From NCBI GenBank assembly GCA_036346375.1, contig CM070514.1, forward strand, positions 17,388,463 to 17,452,462: a DNA stretch of 64,000 nucleotides, given 5' to 3'. This DNA comes from Guadua angustifolia. Lineage: Eukaryota > Streptophyta > Magnoliopsida > Poales > Poaceae. A program made the translations under genes and the position numbers. Below, one piece after another: positions 37,106 through 48,085 of the stretch. A model generated the notes under the pieces. The model did not search any database. It worked only from the letters and a program-made list of their open reading frames with translations, and was not told where the DNA came from. Each line of letters begins with the position of its first letter. Positions within the stretch are counted from its first letter, which is position 1.

Positions 37106-37186
37106 ATGCCAAGTTGCTAGAAGCTATCGGGGAAGAGTTCGAAGACCCATCTCAAGCTTCAGATTAGGATCAATCACTTTTCAGAG
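37106..37186 (+). other. LTR mini-exon 1, element D 5' LTR
   Basis: 81 nt from caattag to G|GCAAGT: LLEAIGEEFEDPSQASD, then TAG at 37165-37167 where the other LTR has CAG. Phase 1 at both ends. Confidence 0.5.
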
Positions 37187-38454
37187 GCAAGTCATGCTTT
37201 GACCATTTTGCTCCAAGATTTTAAAATGTATTTCGATTCAAATTATACATGCTATGTTAATTAAAAATAACATTGATTAATTTGGGTAAGGTAGTTAATA
37301 CACCTACCTTGTTTATGCCACCTTGTTAATATTACTTGTATGCCCTGAAATCCTTGACACCCTAAGTATTAATTTGAGTTGGATGCTATTATAATGCCAA
37401 CACAGGACGCTAGACCGTGATTAGACGCCTAGTCCGCTTGTATGCGCTGAATGACTTTTAAAATTGCAAAAGAATATTGACTAAGCAAGTATGGAACGCA
37501 TTTTGGAATAACGTGATGATGTCATGTAATGGATTTGGAGTGTAGTAACCTGTGTGGTTCTACATGTACAATGAAGTGAGCATCGGCATGTGTTACATAA
37601 TAATGAACCGGGGTGGAAAATGATTTCGACCGGGGCAAGTGGCAAGAAGGCTTCGTGCCAGGTGGACCTGTGTGGCGATAGGATGGACTGAGTAATGTGA
37701 GGGCTGTGTGCCGGGATCTGAGAGAAGGATGTCTTGCTCTGGACAGTTAAGGACTTCACCTTGCGAACCTTTGAACTGAGTCATTCGTACAACCGCAAGT
37801 CTGGAATGGGACACATCTAGTCTAGTAGGACTCTAATATCTTACCTTTGAAACCTCGGGGTGGCAGTTACATCGGGGTAACTATGTGGGGGAGCGTACCT
37901 GTGCTTTGGCTTGGTACCCATCCAACGGTATCTATCGTTCCTACCCTTCGGCTCGAAGTGAGGGAAGCGGTAGTGAAGACAATACTGGAGAAGTTCATAG
38001 GGATGGATAGAAGCTTCCGAAAAGCTTTGTTACAATCAATTGTCTTTGTGGTGTGCGACTGTATCTTGTGGGTAAAGTGTACTACTTCTACCGAGTGTGT
38101 GTTAAATCTATTCGAATAACCGCATCCACGATATTGGACATTACTCGGGAATTACAGTCAAGGGTTAGATTTTTGAAATAAAATGTGGGATTAGTGGCTG
38201 TGTGACAAAGGCAGATAACTTGAACTTAGGGTTGTGTGCCAAACCTTTGAAAAAGAATTGAGAACTTATTATTATAATATTGTTTTACTGCTTTTGAATC
38301 TAATTAAGATTATCTATTTGAAAATGCTGCTTCAAGCAAAATAACCACTTAAGCCTTTCCTTTGGAATAAGACATGCATATAGTAATAGAACTGCATTTG
38401 TGCATGCCTTGCTAAGTATGTTGTATACTCACCCTTGCATTAACAAAACCTTAG

Positions 38455-38516
38455 AAGAAGAAGCTATGCCAGCTTGGGAGGAAGAATTCAACGATGGTCT
38501 AGAAAATCGGGGTTGA
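38455..38516 (+). other. LTR mini-exon 2, element D 5' LTR
   Basis: After aaaaccttag, the phase-1 frame gives EEEAMPAWEEEFNDGLENRG and TGA. It lies about 290 nt before the LTR end. Confidence 0.5.
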
Positions 38517-38806
38517 GCCTCATCAGTTGCATGTGGCAATGTGAGGGGTTTATCAACTTACTTTTGCTTCCGCTATTGAACTTGTTGTACTTTTGATAAT
38601 TGTAAGCCCTACGTGGCGAAACTTTATAAGGAGGCCATAAGGTCATGCAACAGTTTATTATTATTGTTGTTAAGTACTTTATTATTATTCTGCTGTGTAT
38701 GATTGTGGTACTTTAACCCTGTTTAGCCTGTGTGTACTAGCGTGATCCTGGACTAGTGCAGAATACACAGAGGGTCTGGATTTGCATATTCGGGTCCCGA
38801 CAGAAT

Positions 38807-38820
38807 TTGTATCAGAGCCA
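38807..38820 (+). promoter_or_regulatory. Primer-binding site of element D
   Basis: ttgtatcagagcca, one mismatch from the initiator-Met tRNA site, 4 nt after the LTR. Confidence 0.88.
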
Positions 38821-39018
38821 TACTGACTATAGGACTTAACCCTAATTAGATTGGCCGTTCTAGAAAGGATAAAAATTAATTTCTTAAAATTAAAATTATA
38901 CAAGAATAATCAATGAAATCTTGACTTATCCTTTCTTCCTTACTTCATACCTATGCTGCATTTTTGCTATTATTTTTGGGTTGTTTTAAAATTTAGTTCT
39001 GACAAGTTGATTTGACAG

Positions 39019-39785
39019 ATGAGGATGGTGCACTCCTTCGGCGAGCGCCATGGAGGTTACACTGCGGAGCTTTGGAGGATGCTCCAGATGTTGGGAGGTT
39101 TTGACCGCCCCCTTTATCGGTCCCGCACCTAGATAGTCAATGAAGCAACTACGGCTGGGTGACGACTCTCACTTTGTACACGCGGGAGCACGCGCGCGCC
39201 AATCGTCCGCTCCACCTCATGGTGAAGCAGGCTTGCTACGAGGCGGGCATACAGGAGTGTGCCCGACTGGCGCTGCGGAAGGTTAGCCTTGACCACGACT
39301 ACGAGCTATGGGACACCGCTTTCCGCGTGCACCCACACGCGGGTGGACCGATCCAGGCACGCTTGGAGCTGGAGGGCGACGCTGTTGTCGTCCACTTGGT
39401 CCGGTTCGCCACAGCTCAAGAGGAAGCCATGGACATGACTACGCTGGAGGTGCAGTCGGTGTACCACACTCTAGAGGAGACGGAGCTGATCCTGTAGGAG
39501 ACCCGGATGCACGCTGTCCAGAAGATCGGTGAGCTGGAGGAGGCCCTCTACGGCCAAGGGGAGCCAGAGGTCAGCGTGGAGCTCGAGGACGAGGACGACC
39601 CGGAGGAGCCGGAGCTGAAGCCAGAGCCCGAGCAGGATGTCGTGCAGGAGACTACGTCGGAGGATTAGCAGGCAATAAAGCCCCCAGCACCAGCGGGAGG
39701 GCATCGGGATCAGTTTGCCCCAATGCCAGCTCACCCGCCGGTGTATGCGCCAGACGAGCCTCAGACGGGTTGGCTTGAGGACTGA
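39019..39785 (+). pseudogene. Pre-gag ORF of element D (unknown function)
   Basis: It starts MRMVHSFGERHGGYTAELW directly after a tttgacag acceptor-like sequence. The N-terminal block ends GFDRPLYRSRT and a stop (39129). After a frame change the main block runs 39159-39497: CYEAGIQECARLALRKV, YELWDTAFRVHPHAGG, MTTLEVQSVYHTLEE. A TAG interrupts the frame at 39495-39497; it continues as a coiled-coil-like then acidic tail (QGEPEVSVELEDEDDPEEPE) and ends in PVYAPDEPQTGWLED. Element C holds a matching ORF in the same place, so it belongs to the family and is not a one-off capture. The middle block loosely recalls small proteins in other grass transposons. Function unknown. Confidence 0.7.
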
Positions 39786-39978
39786 GTGCTTTTGAGTCTG
39801 TTAGTTGTCGAGTTTGTCGGTGTGGTTGCATAGCCCCTAGGCCCTTGTAAGCAACCATACTTATTTACCATCTATGAATTGTTATATAAGGGTTTTAGTT
39901 ACACCTGTTTCCCCCGTATAAGTTCTACTTGTCTACTCTCTTTTACTCTTATCTCTAAACCATCAAAGCAATCAGCAG

Positions 39979-41172
39979 ATGGTGAACACTCGCAATACCA
40001 GAGCTGGCGGCAGTGGTTCACGTCAGGGAGGCAGCCAGAATAATGCACCAATTCCTCAGGCAACACCACAGGTTGACATGCAGAACTTAGGAGCATTCCT
40101 AGCAGCACAAACTCAGTTGATGCAAACGATGATGGCAACCATGCAGCAGATCACCAACCAAGCAGCCGCCAACAACCAAGCTTTCAACAACGGACCCCGT
40201 CCCTACTCAAGGCTGTCCGAGTTTATGAGGACACATCCGCTCACTTTCTCGGGCAACAGCAGTCCACTTGAAGCAGATGACTAGCTAAGAACTGTTGAGA
40301 GAAAACTACACATAACTCAATGCGTTGGAAATGAGAGGGTGCTTTATGCCTCCCATCAACTTGAGGGAACCGCAACTGAGTGGTGGGAAAACTACTGCGC
40401 ATCACAGGAAAACCCACAGGAGATCACTTGGGAAGAATTTACCGCATCTTTTCGTCAGTACCATGTGCCGAAAGGTATCATGGAGCTGAAAAAGGAAGAG
40501 TTCAGGGCACTAAAGCAAGGAGGCCAGTTAGTGGCTGATTACTTGAATAAGTTCACTCGGTTGGCATGCTACGCTCCGGAGGACATCGCAACGGATAAGG
40601 CTAGGCAATCTCGTTTCATGAAAGGACTTAACACTGGATTGCAGGTGGGGTTGATTACCCACACATTCCCAGATTTCTAAGAGCTGGTGAATAAGGCGCT
40701 TATACTGGAAGACAAGCGCAAGGAACTGGATGACAACCGCAAGCACCGCATGGCACAACAGGGAGGACGCTAGGGTCAGCAGAAATCAAGAATGGTACCT
40801 CAGCAGTTCTCCAGATTCCAGCAGGGGAACAACGCCAGGACACTGCCGCCGATACCAAAACCGACAGGACAAACCTCCCAGACGCCAGTTAGAACTATGA
40901 GTCAGAATGGAGGAAACCAACAGATGTCAGGAAAGCACTGCTATAATTGCAACGAGGCAGGACACTTCGCCAATGTTTGCCCTAAGAAGGGAGGGGTGAC
41001 ACCAGTACGTTTCAACTTGGGAAACACGCCTGCTAGAACCCTGCTTAAGGAAGAAGCAGAGGACCTACCCAAGCTGGAACCACACCCCAAGCAGTTGCAC
41101 AAGGAAGAGTCAACCACATCACAGCAGACGAAGTTCAGAATGCCACGGACCTTGTACTGGGTAAGTTTCTAG
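39979..41172 (+). pseudogene. gag: gag of element D
   Basis: The start MVNTRNTRAGG follows AATCAGCAG. Domains in order: a glutamine-rich N-terminus; the capsid core (MRTHPLTFSGNSSPLEADD, VLYASHQLEGTATEWWENY, FRQYHVPKGIMELKKEEF, YLNKFTRLACYAPED); a charged linker; and an intact zinc knuckle CYNCNEAGHFANVC at 40939-40980. Stops at 40282, 40678 and 40771 interrupt it. The first stands for an expected tryptophan, the others probably for glutamine. A frameshift after the knuckle (about 41034) leads into protease. Confidence 0.93.
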
Positions 41173-44100
41173 TCAACTCAGTCCCAGCTACAGTTTTATT
41201 CGATTCTGGAGCTTCACATTCATTCGTTTCTCGAGTTTTTCCTGTGCAAAATGAGTTGGGTATTGTCAACCTTAAGAGTACGCTTTTAGTCCAATCCCCT
41301 GGATTAGAACTCCGATCTAAGGTCGGATGTTTTGGGGTTAAGCTATTAATAAAAGGGGTAGAGTTCCTAGCGAACCTTATTATATTATTAGATACCCAGA
41401 CCCTAGATGTTATACTGGGAATGGATTGGTTGTCTAAGCATAAGGCTGTATTGGACTGTGGACGAAGAGTCGTGTCTGTTGAAAGCCCTGATGGTAGGAA
41501 AGTTGAATTTTAAGCAACGACAGTTCGAGAAGGGCAGTTGTTGGTAAACAGTCTAGGGACCGTCAGTTTGAAGGATGTACCAGTGGTCAGTGAGTATCCG
41601 GGTGTTTTTCCTAAGGATTTACCTGGAATGCCACCAGACAGGGACATAGAGTTTTTGATCGAGTTAGTGCCTGGAACAACACCGATAGCAAAGAGACCAT
41701 ATCGGATGTCCACCAAGTAGTTGGTAGAAATGAAGAAGCAGATCGAGGAACTGACGGAAAAAGGATTTATCAGGTCGAGCTCGTCACCTTGGAAAGCACC
41801 GATCCTATTTGTTAAGAAGAAAGATGGGAGTTTTCGGATGTGTGTAGATTATCATGCACTTAATGAAGTAAAAATAAAGAATAAATATCCGTTGCCCAGG
41901 ATCGATGATCTATTTGATCAATTAAGAGGGGCAGGAGTTTTCTCTAAAATTGACCTTAGATCAGGATACCACCAGCTGAAGATTAAGACAGAAGACATAC
42001 CAAAGACTGCATTTTCTTCAAGATATGGACACTACGAGTTCACTGTTATATCTTTTGGATTAACAAATGCACCGACATACTTTATGAACTTGATGAATAA
42101 AGTTTTCATGGAATATTTAGATAAATTTGTAGTCGTGTTCATAGATGATATTTTGGTTTACTCAAAGACGAATGAAGAGCACACTAAACATTTGAGATTG
42201 GTTGTGGAAAAGTTAAGAGAGCAGCAGTTGTTTGCTAAGTTCAGTAAATATGATTTCTGGAAGAGTAAGGTAGAATTCCTAGGGCATGTAATGACCGCCG
42301 AAGGAATTGCAATGGATCCAAACAAGGTAGAGGCAGTACTGCATTGGGATCCACCAAAGACGGTGACCTAGATCCGTAGCTTTCTTGGGATGGCTAGTTA
42401 CTACCGCCGATTTATAGAAGGGTTCTCAACAATTGCTAGGCCACTTACGCAATTGCTAAAGAAAGAAAAGAAATTTGTTTGGACACCAGATTGTGAGAAG
42501 AGTTTTCAGGAACTAAAGAAACGCTTGACATCAGCACCAGTGTTAGTTTTGCCAGACACGCACCAAAGTTTTGATATATACTGCGATGCATCACGTCAAG
42601 GACTTGGATGTGTGTTGATGCAAAACGGAAAGGTAGTAGCCTACGCATCAAGGCAGTTGAGGCCACATGAAGGGAATTACCCGACGCATGACCTAGAATT
42701 AGCAGCAGTAGTGCATGCCTTAAAGATATGGCGTCACTATCTCATTGGGAATAGATGTGGGTGTATATGGATCACAAGAGTCTTAAATACATTTTCACCC
42801 AATCTGACCTGAACATGAGGCAAAGGCGGTGGTTAGAGCTGATTAAATATTACAATGTGGGGATTCATTACCACCCCGACAAAGCCAATGTGGTGGCTGA
42901 TGCCTTGAGTCGGAAAAGTCATAGCATAAATATGTTGGTAGGAGAGAGCCAGGCAGAATTGTGCAAGGACCTTCAGAGGTTGAAATTGGATGTTGTACCA
43001 GAAGGATTTTTGGCGGCTTTGGAAGTAAAGCCTACCTTAGAGGACCAGATCAGGGAAGGTCAGAAAGTTGATGAGAAGATCAAACGAATCAAGTCCAAGA
43101 TAAAAGAAGGCAAAGCAAAGGAATTCAAGCTGGACGATCAAGGTACTCTGTGGATGAGAGAGCGCATTTGTGTACCCAACAAAAAGGAGCTGAAGCAGTT
43201 GATATTGGAGGAAGCACACGACTCCAAGTATTCGATTCATCCTGGAAGTGCGAAGATGTACCAAGACTTGAAAGAAACGTTCTGGTGGCCGAATATGAAG
43301 AGAGAAGTAGCTGAGCATGTAGCGTTATGTGATGTATGCCAGCGAGTCAAAGCTATGCACCAGAGACCAGCAGGACTGCTGCAACCGTTGAAAATACCAG
43401 AGTGGAAGTGGGAGGAAATCGGGATGGATTTCATCACCGGTTTGCCAAGGACTCAAGGTGGTTATGACTCCATATGGGTCATAGTAGATCGTTTAACAAA
43501 GGTTGCGCATTTCATACCAGTAAAGACAACTTACTCAGGAGATAGGTTAGCAGAGCTATACATGGCAAGGATCGTTTGCTTGCACAGAGTGCCGAAGAAG
43601 ATAGTATTGGACAGAGGTACCCAATTTACCACAAGGTTTTGGGGTAAGTTGTATGAAGCTATGGGGACGCGGTTGAACTTTAGCACAGCTTATCATCCGC
43701 AGAAAGATGGACAGACCGAAAGAGTTAATCAGATATTAGAAGATATATTGAGGGCTTGTGCGTTAGTTTACACAACATCTTGGGATAAATGTTTGTCATA
43801 CGCAGAATTTAGTTACAACAATAGCTACTAGGCCAGTTTATAGATGTCACCTTTCGAAGCACTGTATGGTCGACCTTGTAGAACACCACTGAATTGGAAC
43901 GAGACCGGTGAGCGTCGTGTCTTTGGACCAGACATACTTCAAGAAGCCGAAGAGCAAATAGCACTGATCAGAGAAAGGTTGAAAATCGCACAGTCAAGGC
44001 AAAAGAGCTATGCGGACAACCGCCGCAGAGATTTAAACTTCAAGCCTGAAGATTTTGTGTATCTCAGGGTTACGCCTCTTAAGGGAGTCCAAAGGTTTCA

Positions 44101-44465
44101 CAAAAAGGGGAAACTCACGCCAAGATATGTAGGACCGTTTAAGATCATAAGCCACAGAGGTGAAGTCGCATACCAACTGGAGTTACCGTAGACATTAGCA
44201 GGAGTACACAATGTCTTTCATGTATCGCAACTCAAGAAGTGTCTCCGAGTACTTGACGAGCAAGCACCTCTGAAAGCAATTGAACTGCAGGAGAATTTGA
44301 CCTATAAAGAGTAACCGGTAAATATTCTGGACACAATGGATCGGAAAACAAGGAACAAGACAACCCGCTTTTGCAGAGTACAGTGGAGCAATCATTCAGA
44401 AATCGAAGCCATCTGGGAACACGAAGAAGATTAGAAAAAGGAATTTCCAAACCTATTCTCTAGTT
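41173..44465 (+). pseudogene. pol: pol of element D: protease, RT, RNase H, integrase, chromodomain
   Basis: Protease has its active site DSGASHSF at 41202. RT contains CVDYHALNEV, KIDLRSGYHQ and the catalytic FIDD at 42138-42149. RNase H follows with DASRQGLGCVL and DHKSLKYI. Integrase keeps its zinc domain (SIHPGSAKMYQ, CDVCQRVK) and all three acidic core positions (GMDFITG, LDRGTQF, QTERVN). The C-terminus has YVGPFKIISHRGEVAYQLEL and a chromodomain (FCRVQWSNHSEIEAIWEHEED). Stops at 41511, 41718, 42369, 43829, 43841, 44189, 44312 and 44432, plus a one-base deletion near 42755, disable it. Most stops stand where a glutamine codon is expected. Confidence 0.95.
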
Positions 44466-44494
44466 AGCTTCGAATCTCGAGGTCGAGATTCTGT

Positions 44495-44509
44495 TAAAGG
44501 GGGAAGGTT
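44495..44509 (+). promoter_or_regulatory. Polypurine tract of element D
   Basis: taaagggggaaggtt immediately before the LTR start TGTAACAGCCC. Confidence 0.88.
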
Positions 44510-46357
44510 TGTAACAGCCCAAAATTTGCTTAATTTGAATTTTTGTAGTTATTTGAATTTTTGTGAATTTTTGGAATTTATTTGGATTTAATTTGAATTA
44601 ATATTTCCCTTTAAATAATTAAATAATATAAAATTTTTACGAAAATTAAATAAAACATATTTTATTTGAGTTCTAAATGCCATGAAATATTTTCTAGATT
44701 TTTTCTAGAATTTTTTGGGTATTTTTAGGGCTCTAAATAAATAAATTTATTTTTTGGAATAATTTTAATTAAGAAAACTCGGGTAATTGGTGCTTTCTGA
44801 TGTTGAAATTTGAGCCCAATCTTGTCTTGCGTCGCTTGGGTCTGTGGGTCTTAAACCCTAATCGCTTCATCTCTCTGCCGTGCGATCGTCATCGGAGGGC
44901 TATGATGGAGCCACGTCGTGGTGGTGCAGGGAACGTTGGATCGTGGCTGCTCGGACGCTCCGGATAGCGCCACGTCGCGACGGAGGTGAGCGATCGAGGC
45001 GCCGCCTTGCGCCATTATGCGGGAGGGGCAGTTGCATTAATGGCGGCTGTGCTCGCATACCGAAGCGCCATCTCCTCCGTATTATAGCCCATTAGAACGT
45101 GCACCTCGGTCCGCTCCGTTTCCCTCTAAGCTCGTGCGCTGAGGAGCTCTCTAGCCGGTAGAAACTCTCGCCGGAGTAGGACCTCACTTTGCTTCAGTTT
45201 TTGCTGTTTTCTGCTGCCGTTCAACACTCACCGCCGCACCCGAGCCCCACTCCGAGTCTGTCGTGTCAAGCCGCGTCGATTGGAATACTCCACCTCACCG
45301 GAGACGCTCGGAATCGCCGTCGGTCTCGGTGTCTTCTCCAGCTCCGGTAACCAAAGCGCCGCACCACTGTCAAAGCTTCGCGAACGTCGTCACCCGATGG
45401 ATCTCCATCGCGCGGTTTAGGTAGCGCCACGTGTGCTCATCCCTGTTAAGGTCACGTAGGGTAGCGATGAACCATAGCCGTAGATCTCTCGTCGAACGGT
45501 CTAGGCGCGGCCACGTGTTCGGCTCAGGAGTGCCCTAGCTGGATAAGGGTTTGGATTCAATCGTAGCTATTTGTTTGGAGATATGCGGTTTAGATCGTGG
45601 GGTGTGAAAATTGCCTTGGGTAGATAGCAGCCGTTGGATCGTTGGTGGACAGCTCAAAGGCGCCCATGAGTTCTCAGCCGGGACCAGCCACGTATCCATT
45701 CGAGAGGTTCCATCTGGGCCGTGGGATTTTAGATCGGCGGTTGGGATTCCTCCGTTTGGTGTGCCACTGAGACGTCGCCATGTAGCCTCTCGGGAGTCCA
45801 ACCAAAGCCATTGACCGTCCATTGGATTCAAATCCAATGGGCGGGATTTTTGCACCTTGCGGACCAACGTCAGCGTGCAGTGTCGGTCGAGGGCGAATGT
45901 AAATCGCTATGCCTGTTGATGGCGTCACCGTGTCATCACGTCGGTCCCTTTGTCGATGTAAGAGCTGCGGTAGCGTCACCATAGCGTCACTATGGGGGTC
46001 CACAATTTGGTCTATCTTGTCTTGGTGGACCGGGTCCATCGTAAGCCGCCCGAGCCATGAGCCCGGTCCATGGACCCGAGCCTACGTGGCCCATCCTGAT
46101 GTGGACACGTGTCGGCCGAGGATTTTTTTGGGTTTTTCCAGTAGGAAAATAAATCCATTAATTCGGGTTTTTCTTTTATTTGAATTTCCAAACTTGTAGT
46201 CGCTATAACTTTTGCGTCTTAACTCCAAATTGGGTGATTCCAATTCCTAAAAATTTGTAAAAATGTGAAATATTTATTATTGAATTTTATTTTATTTTTG
46301 GAATTGATCTTGCTGTCTATTTAGTATATTTATTGTATGCGTGCTTATTGCAATTAG

Positions 46358-46438
46358 ACACCGAGTTACTAGAAGCTGTCGGGGAAGAGTTCGAAGACCC
46401 ATCTCAAGCTTCAGATCAGGACCAACCACTTTTCGGAG
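46358..46438 (+). other. LTR mini-exon 1, element D 3' LTR (uninterrupted frame)
   Basis: 81 nt from caattag to G|GCAAGT. The frame is open throughout: ELLEAVGEEFEDPSQASDQD and on. This is the cleanest D copy. Confidence 0.55.
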
Positions 46439-47705
46439 GCAAGTCATGCTTTGACCTTTTTGCGCCTAGATTTTAAAATGTATTTCGATTCAAATTATAC
46501 ATGCTATGTTAATTAAAAATGACATTGATTTATTTGGGTAAGGTACTTAATACACCTACCTTGTTTATGCCACCTTGTTAATATTACTTGTATGCCCTGA
46601 AATCCTTGACACCCTAAATATTAATTTGAGTTGGAAGCTATTATAATGCCAACACGGGAGGCTAGACCGTGATTAGATGCCTAGTCCGCTTGTATGCGCT
46701 GAATGACTTTTAAAATTACAAAAGAATATTGACTAAGCAAGTATGGAACGTATTTTGGAATAACGTGATGATGTCATGTAATGGATTTGGAGTGTAGTAA
46801 CCTATGTGGTTTTACATGTACAATGAAGTGAGCATCGGAATGTGTTGCATAATAGTGAACCGGGGTGGAAAATAATTTGGACTGGGGCGAGTGGCAAGAA
46901 GGCTTCATGCCAGGTGGGCCTGTGTGGCGACAGGATGGACTGAGTAATGTGAGGGCTATGTGCCAGGATCTAAGAGAAGGATGTCTTGCCCTGGACAGTT
47001 AAGGACTTCACCTTGCGAGCCTTTGAACTGAGTCATTCGTATAACCGCAAGTCTGGAATGGGACAGACCTAGTCCAGTAGGACTCTAATATCTTACCTTT
47101 GATACCTCAGGGTGGCAGTTACATCGGGGTAACTGTGTGGGGGAGCGTACCTATGCTTTGGCTTGGTACCTATCCAATGGTATATGTCGTTCCTACCCTT
47201 CGGCTCTGAGTGTGGGAAGCAGTAGTGAAGACAATACTGGAGAGGTTCATAGGGATAGATAGAAGCTTCCGAAAAGCTTTGTTACGATCAATCGCCTTTA
47301 TGGTGTGTGACTGTATCTTGTGGGTAAAGTGTACTACCTCTACAGAGTGTGTGTTAAATCTATTCAACAGCCTCGTCCAAGGTATTGGACATTACTTGGG
47401 AATTACAGTCAAGGGTTAGATTTTTGAAATAAAATGTGGGATTAGTGGCTGTGTGCCAAAGGCAGATAACTTGAACTTAGGGCTGTGTGCCAAACCTCTG
47501 AAAAAGAATTGAGAACTTATTATTATAATATTGTTTTACTGCTTTTGAATCTAATTAAGATTATCTGTTTGAAAATGCTACTTCAAGCAAAATAACCACT
47601 TAAGCCTTTCCTTTGGAATAAGCCATGCATATAGTAATAGAACTGCATTTATGCATGCCTTGCTGAGTATGTTCTATACTCACCCTTTCCTCAACAAAAC
47701 CTCAG

Positions 47706-47761
47706 AAGAAGAAATTATGCCAACTTGGGAGGAAGAATTCGATGAAGGTCCAGAAAATTAG
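47706..47761 (+). other. LTR mini-exon 2, element D 3' LTR
   Basis: After caacaaaacctcag the phase-1 frame gives EEEIMPTWEEEFDEGPEN and TAG at 47759-47761. Joined to 46438 the codon across the junction is GAA. Confidence 0.55.
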
Positions 47762-47941
47762 GGTTGAGCCTCGTTAGTTGCCTATAGCAGTGCGAGGGGG
47801 TCATCGACTTACTTTTGCTTCCGCTATTGAACTTGTTGTACTTTTGTTAATTGTAAGCCCTGCGTGGTGAAACTTTGTAAGGAGACCACGAGGTCATGCA
47901 ATAGTTTATTATTATTGTTGTTAAGTACTTTAGTATGGATT

Positions 47942-48085
47942 TGCATGGATGTTTTGCTAATCGGTGATTATATATGCATGGAGGATATAACCTGTGTAAA
48001 ATTTAGAATCTAGTTCTTATATATGCATGGATGTTTTGCTAATGAGATGATTATATATGCATGGAGGTTATAATCTATGTAAAAG
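47942..48085 (+). repeat. Two direct copies of a 62-bp AT-rich unit
   Basis: Copies at 47942-48003 and 48024-48085 share tgcatggatgttttgctaat and tatatatgcatggagg. Confidence 0.8.

Larger units (their letters stand above)
35801..38802 (+). mobile_element. 5' LTR of element D, right piece
   Basis: From cctccgtattatagcc it matches the 3' LTR from 45064 onward, and it ends GGGTCCCGACA. The exact join with C is uncertain by about 15 bp. Confidence 0.88.
23888..47931 (+). mobile_element. Chromovirus D (Tekay/Del-like), split by nested element C
   Basis: The 5' LTR starts at 23888, is interrupted at 24411, resumes near 35805 and ends at 38802. The interior runs 38803-44509 and the 3' LTR 44510-47931. 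Summing the two 5' pieces gives about 3.52 kb, which fits the 3' LTR (3.42 kb) plus its missing last 0.12 kb. Gene order is pre-gag ORF, gag, PR, RT, RNase H, IN, chromodomain. This is the most complete element in the window, disabled mainly by point stops. Confidence 0.9.
44510..47931 (+). mobile_element. 3' LTR of element D, last 0.12 kb missing
   Basis: Matches both 5' pieces of D in order. The match ends after gttaagtacttta; the terminal block seen at 38683-38802 is absent and unrelated AT-rich DNA follows, so no target-site duplication can be checked. Confidence 0.9.
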
